A DNA stretch of 64,000 nucleotides. Origin: Antedon mediterranea (lineage: Eukaryota > Echinodermata > Crinoidea > Comatulida > Antedonidae). Below are positions 34,056 through 45,800 of the stretch, one piece after another. The notes below the pieces were generated by a model. The model worked only from the letters and a program-made list of their open reading frames with translations, was not told where the DNA came from and ran no database searches. Where the stretch lies: the NCBI RefSeq assembly GCF_964355755.1, contig NC_092680.1, positions 13,867,001 to 13,931,000 of the forward strand, given 5' to 3'. Position numbers and translations under genes: made by a program. Positions within the stretch are counted from its first letter, which is position 1; every line of letters begins with the position of its first letter.

Positions 34056-34518
34056 TAAAGCTAAGTTCACACTGAGCCCGGATTCCGGTCCGGCCTTTGT
34101 TAGGGCCTACCTACTACTAGCTAGCTAGCTAGCTAATAAATAAATACATTTAACTACAGCTTCCTACCTAGCTAGTACTAGCTTTAATTAATTAATTAAT
34201 AGTACCATAGTCTAATTAAATATCGTTTAAAACAGTCCTATCATTACCCCGTAGCTTTCGCACCTTTGGGCAAACAACATACACATAGACTTTGTTGCAT
34301 TTTAAAGAATATCATTAGTATGCGCACAAGATTGGCATAAACCCACGAGGGTCTGTAAACAAAAGATGTTGTACAAAAGTTGTGACATGACACAACCTTG
34401 AGGAACACCATTAGTAACATTGAAACCTTCAGATAACGCAAAAAAAACGCTTCTATTCTTTAACACTAAACCCATTTGTCATGATCTTTTCTCTAATACC
34501 AGTGTGAACGTAGCTTTA
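34056..34518. mobile_element. 463-bp TA-flanked MITE in the NCBP1 3' UTR/downstream
   Basis: Inverted 19-bp ends (34056-34074 and 34500-34518, one mismatch) containing AGCTAAGTTCACACTG. TA at each end is compatible with a Tc1/mariner-type duplication. Starts 89 bp after the NCBP1 stop codon and carries AATAAATAAA at 34135-34144. Confidence 0.7.
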
Positions 34519-34707
34519 AGGAAAACAGGGAAAATTTGGATAAAATTTGCTTGATACAGGGTGCATTATGAAGGAGACACCATGGATACATAAATTCAAT
34601 AAAAGAACCAGGATTAATTGATTGATTGATACAGTAGCTTACACCCTAAGTAATTTATGTGTGTAGCATATCGTAGAATAAGTCTGTTATTATGGTTAAT
34701 TATAAAG

Positions 34708-34713
34708 AATAAA
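34708..34713 (+). terminator. Candidate NCBP1 polyadenylation signal AATAAA
   Basis: Canonical hexamer 741 bp after the stop codon, downstream of the MITE. Competes with AATAAA inside the MITE (34135) and at 35543. Confidence 0.4.
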
Positions 34714-35542
34714 GAGCATGTACACCGTATATAGAGCTGCATCTCATTCTCATCAGGAAGTTATTCACATACACTTGAAAATAAACATTTTTTTCTTTGT
34801 CTTCTATATGTTTATTTCCTTCTTCTTATATACAAATAGAACTTTTATTTCCCACAATGTGTACAGTTTGGCCTATTATACAATTATTAAAATTATGATT
34901 TATATGCTATTTACACTGCATTGTAATTTGTATAGTCAATGGCAAGCTATTGTAATTATGTGTATTACGAACTGTTGAAAATAACTGTTTTGTGTAACGT
35001 TACATATCATGCTTTACAAGGTTGAGTATTTGGAATATGATGTAATGAAGGATTGTTGGATATCACTCATTTGTAATGTTATTTTTGCTTTAGAACTCGA
35101 GTCATCATTTAGAAGAACTGCAAAGAATGTTCACATAGTATTGAAGATACAGTGTCCATATTGAATTGACAGAATTGTTTGTACACCTAATTTACTGGGT
35201 AATAATTATTGTGAGTGAAAGTGTCATTTTGTAAGGGAGTAGTGATGGAAAGAGGATTGGATTGACTATGGAATCTAAGTGAATATAGATGTTGTTATTC
35301 ATTGGTATTTGGGAAATTCACAACTACTCTTATGTTTATAGACAATTTCTTCCCATGTCATACTAAAGCTACTGAAATGTTTGAGAAATATAAATCAATC
35401 TTCATCAACACGCACTTCATTTGCTTGTTTGTCAAGAACTAAATAGTGTACAGTATTTTGTTTTGTTTGTAATTTGTTTAAATATTTTTACTGTCATTCA
35501 GTTCTTTTTTTTTATAATTCATACTTTTTATTATTTTAACCT

Positions 35543-35548
35543 AATAAA
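35543..35548 (+). terminator. Candidate distal NCBP1 polyadenylation signal AATAAA
   Basis: Hexamer in an AT-rich stretch. Choosing between this and the proximal sites needs transcript data. Confidence 0.35.
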
Positions 35549-35996
35549 ATATTATTTTAAAACTGTACAAATATTGATAATTTTTAATTGATTTCTTTTT
35601 TGGAGGATGAATACTGATGGATCCAAAGAGACTAGAAACTTATTTGCATATATTTTTTGATGAACACCTAATTAATTAAAATCCACATTCCTTGGGATTA
35701 ATATAGTAACTTGTATTGCCTGCCGGTTTCAGGGCCGTAGCCAGCATAAAGCAGACATCTGACATTTTCACAGCACAGAATGTCATATTTGATATTCATA
35801 ATTATAAGTATCTTTGCCTTGTTTTTTTTAAAACACATTTTAGTTTGTATATTTGTTGTTATTTTCTAAAAGAATTAAAATAAGATCCAAATGGAATTGT
35901 GTTTTATTTTCTATACCAAGCAGATGTATTTTGTCTCCTAAAAATTATAACATAGAATAGAAATTATAATTAATTCATTTAATCAACCTTAATATA
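35549..35996. other. Intergenic AT-rich sequence
   Basis: No gene seen. CAGGGCCGTAGCCAG at about 35733-35747 resembles the end of a TIR element, but no partner end was found. Confidence 0.4.
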
Positions 35997-36311
35997 ATAA
36001 TAATAATAATAATACCAGATTTATATAGCGCCCTTTTCATGAGTAATCATGCTCAAAGGCGCTTTACAAGCATTATTACCCCAGTATTTTTTGGGATCAA
36101 ACACGTATGGAAACATACTCCCATAATGCAGCCGGTAACCAGCGCAGTTGTGTCTAGATCTAACTGGGTACCCATTTATACACCTGGGTGGAGAGAGGCA
36201 ACGTAAGTAAAGTATCTTGCCTACGGATACAAGCAATGCGGCGAGAGTTGGATTCGAACCCAGGTCTGATGATCGGTAGTCCAACGTCCAACACACTGCG
36301 CCACACGCCCT
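35997..36311 (-). mobile_element. tRNA-derived SINE, near full length
   Basis: Read on the - strand: GGCGCAGTGTGTTGG (A-box region) and GGTTCGAATCC (B-box) form a tRNA-like head. A unique body and the tail AAGCGCCTTTGAGCATGATT follow, then ATATAAATCTGG and an ATT repeat. This is the classic layout of SINEs widespread in marine animals. A short related tail lies at 22904-22975. Confidence 0.85.
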
Positions 36312-36312
36312 C

Positions 36313-36338
36313 ACTTGGCCACCTTAAGGTGGCCAAGT
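36313..36338. repeat. Perfect 26-bp palindrome
   Basis: Centred on CACCTTAAGGTG, with arms ACTTGGCCACCTT. Abuts the SINE head. Confidence 0.85.
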
Positions 36339-36486
36339 AAAAAAAAATTCTTTTCTTTAAAATTTGCACAGTGAGAAAGGCTTGGTTGAAACATTACATG
36401 GACATATAAAACTAGAAAGCCACTCCCAAGAGTACATACCTCCATCTACTGTAAAAATGTCCTACATAAGATTTCTCCAGAAAAAT

Positions 36487-36545
36487 ATATAAATCCAATA
36501 GCAAAATACGGAAAAAATGACAATGCTGTGGGTATCAGAAATGAA
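36487..36545. repeat. Dispersed repeat shared with 63167-63222
   Basis: Both contain ATAAATCCAA and GACAATGCTGTGGGTATCAG at the same spacing. Further on, 36600-36690 and 36810-36905 form a loose internal duplication (ATGAATTCAT, then TGTTGT-ACGT, then AAATGGCCA). Confidence 0.5.
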
Positions 36546-37289
36546 AATAATTCTTCAGAATTCACGATGACCCAATTTTTAAAACTTATTCTGGAATCCA
36601 TTGAGTTGTAGATATGAATTCATGTACACATTTCATGTACAAAATGTTGTAACGTCATCAAATGGCCACTTAAATTGAAAAATTAGGTTTTTGTCAACAT
36701 TTTGATGAATAACGTAGGTCGTGTAATTTCACCTACACCATATTTTTTAATATCTTACAGCTCTTTAGAATTAAAGGTGACCTTGATGATTATAATTTAT
36801 TATGAAAGCTGATGAAATGTAGATATGAATTCATATAAAAATTAAGCCTATCGGATGTTGTGACGTTATGAAATGGCCAGTTGAAGTTAAAAAGTAGTTT
36901 TTTTCTCTCTTTCGTCAAATTTATACAAATATCAAAGTGCGCGCTTCTACGTGCCAAATTTTCTTCCAAATCTTATAATTTTTTGCTCAATTCATTATCT
37001 TTTGAAATGTTTATTTTTACGTCATCATCATACCAAAAAATTAGAACATGGTGTGGAGTATATATTATATGACACATATTAATAGGCACCAATCAGCACC
37101 ATAAACATATATGCATCAGGTAATAGGATTGCATAAATCAATATTTTGCCATCATATTTAACGTACGTGCATGTTTTTTTAAACATTAAATATCAGTAAA
37201 ATGATAAAAATTATCACCTATAATTAGTCAAAGTGACAATTAAATTCTGGTTGTTATACTGTCACAAAAGTTATTTTTCTGATTTCAAG

Positions 37290-37517
37290 ATATTGGGGAC
37301 CCCTTTGGAAATTGGGGACCCCTTTGGAAACTGGGGACCCCTTTGGAAACAAGCCTCTGGGCTTAAAGGGCCATCCCCTGCTTTCCATGCTTATTTTCTT
37401 GTCTAGTCTTGTATTTTTATATTTAATTGTTTCTCTTTTTATTTCATTTACATTATACTGTTTTATTTATTTGTACTGTATTTGGAAAGCAATAAATATT
37501 ACTTACTTACTTACTTA
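37290..37517 (+). mobile_element. Short tandem repeat and LINE 3' tail
   Basis: Three ~20-bp units of GGGGACCCCTTTGGAAA are followed by GGAAAGCAATAAATATTACT and an ACTT repeat tail, typical of CR1-like LINE 3' ends. Confidence 0.5.
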
Positions 37518-37907
37518 TGTTATTTGTAAAGTAATGGCATAAAAATTAAACTGAATTTAAATGGAATCAAACCAAAATGTAGAGCAGACATTAGTACTCT
37601 ACATTGATATAAAGAACTAAATGTTTGAGCAAGAAAAACTTTACTTATTTTTTATTAAACCCTACCCTAAATTGTTAAATAATTTAGAACTGAGTGTTTT
37701 TTTAACTTATGTACGTACATATTCATAGCTATAAACATGTACAGTACATAATGATGCTTAAATGAATCAGATTTTATATTAGGCCTATATATATGAAAAT
37801 TTTAAATATTTTAAAAATAATAGTCTTAGCATATTTTAAAAATAATATTTACATGTTTTAGATACGGTTATTTTCATTATTTATAAAAAACATAACCTTA
37901 TTTCCTT

Positions 37908-38252
37908 ATGTGACGTCATTAATTATATAATTACAATCAAATTACATCAAAATATAGAGACATTGCTTTATACTTTGATATCGGCACTATACATGGGAAA
38001 CTGCACTTACAGATATTTGTGTTCCATACCCCAAAATTGTCCAAAATTCTGGAACTGATTGGTATAGTTAGAAATACGTTAAAAATCCCACCTTAGGGAT
38101 TGGTCCTTATGTGACGAAATTAATTATCTAGTTACAATGAACTTACATAAAAAGGAAAGAGACATTGTTTTATACATTGATATCTGCATTACCTTACCCC
38201 AAAATTGTCAAAAATTCTGGAACTTATTGGTATAAAATCTCACCTTAGGGAT
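37908..38252. repeat. Imperfect tandem duplication (~200 and ~145 bp)
   Basis: Each half starts TATGTGACG-ATTAATTAT, passes CCCCAAAATTGTC-AAAATTCTGGAA and ends ACCTTAGGGAT. The second half has an internal deletion. Confidence 0.65.
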
Positions 38253-38352
38253 GAGAATATTTAATGTTTTTTGTTTACTGGCTACGTAGTAGACCACTCA
38301 TAACCAATGTACTACTGTCTTTTGTTGCTTGTAATCCCTCTATGACAAGATG

Positions 38353-39345
38353 TTTTTTTTTCTCTTTTGTGGCGCAAACACCACTTTTATTCACATTCAT
38401 ATTATCTCATATTACATAAAATCGTATTATTTAACTTGTAAATGTCGTTACAGTTCATAAGTAACATTTTTACATATATGAATTCTGTATTACTCCTTTT
38501 TTCATTAATTTTCGTATATTTTGTTATACACTTGACAGGATCATCATTGTCATCTATCCCGTTTTAAAATAGTTCACACATTTTCATTTGTTTGTTTTCA
38601 TTTTACAACCCGGATTATACAATATATTTATATACATGATAAAAAAAAACAATAATAACTCAGTACCACCAGTAACCCGTATCACTGTAATTCTTTTTCG
38701 GTTAATCGTATCAAATTAGAAATTATATTATCATAATCTTATTTCTTAAAGCTACCCATTTTTCTATACTTGTTTCTTTATTGTTATATGTTTCACATTC
38801 AATGTTATATAACATATTGCTTTTAAATGAATTCCATAAAGATTTACCCACTGGCTTATTTAGTGCAGATAACATTTTTATTCTATAAATAGTAAATGCT
38901 GCAAAAGTGTAAATATAATCTATTAGCTTATCTCCCGTTCCTAGTATTAATTGTTTAAATGATATATTATTGTGATTTAAACTTACAAAGATACTAAGCA
39001 TTTTCCTCCAATATTTCTGAATAAATCTACAAATAAAAAACAAATGATTTTCATTTTCAATTTCTCCACATTTGTCACACGTTTGTGTTTCCTTAACTTT
39101 CCACTGATACAGCCGTTTGTTGGTAGGCAGTATTCTATGTAACATCTTATAATTGAATTGTGCTAGTTTCTTATCTTTCATTTTACATACTTTCCGTAAC
39201 CAAGAAGTTTTCCAATCAATGTTGTTATCATTGAAGTACTCTTCCCATTTTAGTTGTGACATTGGAATAATGAAATATTCTTTCACAAACCATGAGTATA
39301 TTAGTTTGGTAGTATTAATCTCATACTTGGTCCCAAGATGTTAAG
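38353..39345 (-). pseudogene. 3' end of an L1/Tx1-like LINE (RT C-terminus), 5'-truncated
   Basis: An open stretch (38723-39345) encodes the C-terminal part after the reverse transcriptase: KKLAQFNYKMLHRILPTNK, then a zinc-knuckle-like C-x2-C-x7-H-x4-C (CDKCGEIENENHLFFIC). About 370 bp of 3' UTR follows, ending in a poly-A run (T-run at 38353-38361). The RT catalytic core and endonuclease are missing: a dead 5'-truncated copy. Confidence 0.75.
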
Positions 39346-39854
39346 GTGTCTCCTGATTTGTTAATTATAATAATTTAATTGACTACTTTTATCAGTCTGT
39401 GTGCAAGGTTATCACACAATTTTCCTTGGAGTTGTGTTTTCTATAAATATATTTGGTTAGATGGAACAACTCGGTCACCATGTACTTCATTTGAGTGAAA
39501 ATCTAAATACTCTTGCAGTAAGATCTAATTGGATACCATAAAGGATATTACATTTAAAATCGACAGTCCCTTTCTTTTTTATGCAAGTTATGGGTTTAAA
39601 AAAAAACAAAACAAAAAATAAAGAATACTAAAATCAAACATTGAAAAGTCAGGTTATTAAAAAAAAATGATTTAGCTTATAAACAAGTTAAAAAACAGTA
39701 AATCAAATACAAACCCATTGACTTCCAGACAATGTGCATCCAGTTTAGGATACCTTTTTTCACTTAAGCCTTTGAAATTTAACCTAGTGTTTCCAAAAGA
39801 AAGCACAGATTAAATTCACATTTATATTTGTACTTAATACATTCTAATTCAAAA

Positions 39855-42800
39855 TCAAGAGCATCTTGATTGTTTACTACTTGTTACAAGAGCACCTTGA
39901 TTATTTAATACTTGTGGCAAGAGCACCTTGATTGTTTACTACTTGTTACAAGAGCACCTTGATTATTTAATACTTGTGGCAAGAGCATCTTGATTGTTTA
40001 CTACTTGTGGCAAGAGCACCTTGATTGTTTACTACTTGTGACAAGAGCACCTTGATTGTTTACTAATTGTGGCAAGAGCACCTTGATTGTTTACTACTTG
40101 TGGCAAGATCACCTTGATTGTTTACTAATTGTGGCAAGAGCATCTTGATTGTTTACTAGTTGTGGCAAGAGCACCTTCATTGTTTACTTCTTGTGGCAAG
40201 AGCACCTTAATTGTTTACTACCTGTGGCAAGAGCACCTTGTTTGTTTACTACTTGCAGCAAGAGCATCTTGATTGTTTACTACTTGTGGCAAGAGCACCT
40301 TGATTGTTTACTACTTTTGGCAAGAGCATCTTGATTGTTTACTACTTTTGGCAAGAGCATCTTGATTGTTTACTACTGGTGGCAAGATCACCTTGATTGT
40401 TTACTACTTGTGGCAAGAGAATCTTGATTGTTTACTACTGGTGGCAAGATCACCTTGATTGTTTACTACTTGTGGCAAGAGAATCTTGATTGTTTACTAC
40501 TTGTGGCAAGAGCATCTTGATTGTTTACTACTTGTGACAGTAGCATCTTGATTGTTTACTACTTGTGGCGAGAGCATCTTAATTGTTTACTACTTGTGAC
40601 AAGAGCATCTTGATTGTTTACTACTTGTGGCAAGATTACCTTGATTGTTTACTACTTGTGGCAAGAGCATCTTGATTGTTTACTACTTGTAGCAAGAGCA
40701 TCTTGATTGTTTACTACTTGTGGCAAGAGCACCTTGATTGTTTACTACTTGTGGCAAGAGCACCTGGATTGTTTACTACTTTTGGCAAGAGAACCTTGAT
40801 TGTTTACTAGTTGTGGCAAGAGCACTTTCATTGTTTACTTCTTGTGGCAAGAGCACCTTCATTGTTTACTACTTGTGGCAAGAGCATCTTGATTGTTTAC
40901 TACTTGCAACAAGGGCATCTTGATTGTTTACTACTTGTGGCAAGAGCATCTTGATTGTTTACTACTTGTGGCAAGACCACCTTGATTGTTTACTACTTGT
41001 GACAAGAGCACCTTGATTGTTTACTACTTGTGGCAAGAGCATCTTGATTGTTTACTACTTGGGGCAATAGCACCTTGATTGTTTACTACTTGTGGCAAGA
41101 GCACCTTGATTGTTTACTACTTGTGGCAATAGCACCTTGATTGTTTACTACTTGTGGCAATAGCACCTTGATTGCTTACTACTTGTTGCAAGAGCACCGT
41201 GATTGTTTACTACTTGTGGCAAGAGCATCTTGATTGTTTACTACTTGTGGCAAGAGCATCTTGATTGTTTACTACTTGTGGCAATAGCACCTTGATTGCT
41301 TACTACTTGTGGCAAGAGCACCTTGATTGTTTACTATTTGTGGCAAGATCACCTTGATTGTTTACTACTTGTGGCAAGATCACCTTGATTGTTTACTACT
41401 TGTGGCAAGAGCATCTTGATTGTTTACTACTTGTGGCAAGAGCATCTTGATTGTTTACTACTTGTGGCAATAGCATCTTGATTGTTTACTACTTGTGGCA
41501 AGAGCATCTTGATTGTTTACTACTTGTGGCAAGAGCATCTTGATTGTTTACTACTTGTGGCAATAGCATCTTGATTGTTTACTACTTGTGGCAAGATCAC
41601 CTTGATTGTTTACTACTTGTGGCAAGAGCATCTTGATTGTTTACTACTTGTGACAGTAGCATCTTGATTGTTTACTACTTGTGGCGAGAGCATCTTAATT
41701 GTTTACTACTTGTGGCAAGAGCATCTTGATTGTTTACTACTTGTAGCAAGAGCATCTTGATTTTTTACTACTTGTGGCAAGAGCACCTTGATTGTTTACT
41801 ACTTGTGGCAAGAGCACCTTGATTGTTTACTACTCTTGGTAAGAGAACCTTGATTGTTTACTAGTTGTGGTAAGAGCACTTTCATTGTTTACTTCTTGTG
41901 GCAAGAACACCTTCATTGTTTACTACTTGTGGCAAGAGCATCTTGATTGTTTACTACTTGCAACAAGAGCATCTTGATTGTTTACTACTTGTGGCAAGAA
42001 CATCTTGATTGTTTACTACTTGTGGCAAGACCACCTTGATTGTTTACTACTTGTGACAAGAGCACCTTGATTGTTTACTACTTGTGGCAAGAGCACCTTG
42101 ATTGTTTACTACTTGTGGCAAGAGCACCTTGATTGCTTACTACTTGTTGCAAGAGCACCGTGATTGTTTACTACTTGTGGCAAGAGCATCTTGATTGTTT
42201 ACTACTTGTGGCAAGAGCATCTTGATTGTTTACTACTTGTGGCAATAGCACCTTGATTGCTTACTACTTGTGGCAAGATCACCTTTATTATTTACTATGT
42301 GTGGCAAGATCACCTTGATTGTTTACTACTTGTGGCAAGAGCATCTTGATTGTTTACAACTTGTGGCAAGAGCATCTTGATTGTTTACTACTTGTGGCAA
42401 GAGCACCTTGATTGTTTACTACTTGTGGCAAGATCACCTTGATTGTTTACTACTTGTGGCAAGAGCATCTTGATTGTTTACTAGTTGTGACAAGAGCACC
42501 TTGATTGTTTACTACTTGTGGCAATAGCATCTTGATTGTTTACTACTTGTGACAAAAGCACCTTGATTGTTTACTAGTTGTGGCAAGAGCATCTTGATTG
42601 TTTACTACTTTTGGCAAGAGCATCTTGATTGTTTACTACTTGTGGCAAGATCACCTTGATTGTTTACTACTTGTGGCAAGATCACCTTGATTGTTTACTA
42701 CTTGTGGCAAGAGCATCTTGATTGTTTACTACTTGTGACAGTAGCATCTTGATTGTTTACTACTTGTGGCGAGAGCATCTTAATTGTTTACTACTTGTGG

Positions 42801-45800
42801 CAAGAGCATCTTGATTGTTTACTACTTGTGGCAAGATTACCTTGATTGTTTACTACTTGTGGCAAGAGCATCTTGATTGTTTACTACTTGTAGCAAGAGC
42901 ATCTTGATTCTTTACTTCTTGTGGCAAGAGCATCTTGATTGTTTACTACTTGTAGCAAGAGCATCTTGATTCTTTACTTCTTGTGACAAAAGCACCTTGA
43001 TTGTTTACTACTTTTGGCAAGAGCATCTTGATTGTTTACTACTTGTGGCAAGATCACCTTGATTGTTTAATACTTGTGGCAAGAGAATCTTGATTGTTTA
43101 CTACTTGTGGCAAGAGCATCTTGATTGTTTACTACTTGTGGCATGAGCACCTTGATTGTTTACTACTTGTGGCAAGATCACCTTGATTGTTTACTACTTG
43201 TGGCAAGAGCATCTTGATTGTTTACTACTTGTGGCAAGATCACCTTGATTGTTTACTACTTGTGGCAAGAGCATCTTGATTGTTTACTACTTGTGGCAAG
43301 AGCATCTTGATTGTTTACTACTTGTGGCATTAGCATCTTGATTGTTTACTACTTGTGGCAAGATCACCTTGATTGTTTACTACTTGTGGCAAGAGCATCT
43401 TGATTGTTTACTACTTGTGACAGTAGGATCTTGATTGTTTACTACTTGTGGCGAGAGCATCTTAATTGTTTACTACTTGTGGCAAGAGCATCTTGATTGT
43501 TTACTGCTTGTGGCAAGATCACCTTGATTATTTACTACTTGTGGCAAGAGCATCTTGATTGTTTACTACTTGTGGCAAGAGCACATTGATTTTTTACTAC
43601 TTGTGGCAAGAGCACCTTGATTGTTTACTAGTTGTGGCAAGAGAACCTTGATTGTTTACTAGTTGTGGCAAGAGCACTTTCATTGTTTACTTCTTGTGGC
43701 AAGAGCACCTTCATTGTTTACTACTTGTGGCAAGAGCATCTTGATTGTTTACTTCTTGCAACAAGGGCATCTTGATTGTTTACTACTTGTGGCAAGAGCA
43801 TCTTGATTGTTTACTACTTGTTGCAAGACCACCTTGATTGTTTACTACTTGTGACAAGAGCACCTTGATTGTTTACTACTTGTGGCAAGAGCATCTTGAT
43901 TGTTTACTACTTGGGGCAATAGCACCTTGATTGTTTACTACTTGTGGCAAGAGCACCTTGATTGTTTACTACTTGTGGCAATAGCATCTTGATTGTTTAC
44001 TACTTGTGGCAAGATCACCTTGATTGTTTACTACTTGTGGCAAGAGCATCTTGATTGTTTACTACTTGTGACAGTAGCATCTTGATTGTTTACTACTTGT
44101 GGCGAGAGCATCTTAATTGTTTACTACTTGTGGCAAGAGCATCTTGATTGTTTACTACTTGTGGCAAGATTACCTTGATTGTTTACTACTTGTGGCAAGA
44201 GCATCTTGATTGTTTACTACTTGTAGCAAGAGCATCTTGATTTTTTACTACTTGTGGCAAGAGCACCTTGATTGTTTACTACTTGTGGCAAGAGCACCTT
44301 GATTGTTTACTACTCTTGGCAAGAGAACCTTGATTGTTTACTAGTTGTGGTAAGAGCACTTTCATTGTTTACTTCTTGTGGCAAGAACACCTTCATTGTT
44401 TACTACTTGTGGCAAGAGCATCTTGATTGTTTACTACTTGCAACAAGAGCATCTTGATTGTTTACTACTTGTGGCAAGAACATCTTGATTGTTTACTACT
44501 TGTGGCAAGACCACCTTGATTGTTTACTACTTGTGACAAGAGCACCTTGATTGTTTACTACTTGTGGCAAGAGCACCTTGATTGTTTACTACTTGTGGCA
44601 ATAGCACCTTGATTGCTTACTACTTGTTGCAAGAGCACCGTGATTGTTTACTACTTGTGGCAAGAGCATCTTGATTGTTTACTACTTGTGGCAAGAGCAT
44701 CTTGATTGTTTACTACTTGTGGCAATAGCACCTTGATTGCTTACTACTTGTGGCAAGAGCACCTTTATTATTTACTATGTGTGGCAAGATCACCTTGATT
44801 GTTTACTACTTGTGGCAAGAGCATCTTGATTGTTTACAACTTGTGGCAAGAGCATCTTGATTGTTTACTACTTGTGGCAAGAGCACCTTGATTGTTTACT
44901 ACTTGTGGCAAGATCACCTTGATTGTTTACTACTTGTGGCAAGAGCATCTTGATTGTTTACTAGTTGTGACAAGAGCACCTTGATTGTTTACTACTTGTG
45001 GCAATAGCATCTTGATTGTTTACTACTTGTGACAAAAGCACCTTGATTGTTTACTAGTTGTGGCAAGAGCATCTTGATTGTTTACTACTTTTGGCAAGAG
45101 CATCTTGATTGTTTACTACTTGTGGCAAGAGCACCTTGATTGTTTACTACTTGTGGCAAGATCACCTTGATTGTTTACTACTTGTGGCAAGAGCATCTTG
45201 ATTGTTTACTACTTGTGACAGTAGCATCTTGATTGTTTACTACTTGTGGCGAGAGCATCTTAATTGTTTACTACTTGTGGCAAGATTACCTTGATTGTTT
45301 ACTACTTGTGGCAAGAGCATCTTGATTGTTTACTACTTGTAGCAAGAGCATCTTGATTGTTTACTTCTTGTGGCAAGAGCACCTTAATTGTTTACTACTT
45401 GTGGCAAGAGCACCTTGTTTGTTTACTACTTGCAGCAAGAGCATCTTGATTGTTTACTACTTGTGGCAAGAGCATCTTGATTGTTTACTACTTGTGGCAA
45501 GAGCATCTTGATTGTTTACTACTTTTGGCATGAGCACCTTGATTGTTTACTACTTGTGGCAAGATCACCTTGATTGTTTACTACTTGTGGCAAGAGCATC
45601 TTGATTGTTTACTACTTGTGGCAAGAGCATCTTGATTGTTTACTACTTGTGGCATTAGCATCTTGATTGTTTACTACTTGTGGCAAGATCACCTTGATTG
45701 TTTACTACTTGTGGCAAGAGCATCTTGATTGTTTACTACTTGTGACAGTAGGATCTTGATTGTTTACTACTTGTGGCGAGAGCATCTTAATTGTTTACTA

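Noticed and set aside
35997-36311. Functional tRNA gene
   Set aside because: A and B boxes are present, but body, tail and ATT repeat show a SINE; the tRNA-like fold is not intact.
40149-45511. Several ~61-codon ORFs with similar Cys/Leu-rich sequences
   Set aside because: Same-phase readings of the 31-bp satellite (three units equal 31 codons); no start context or conservation.
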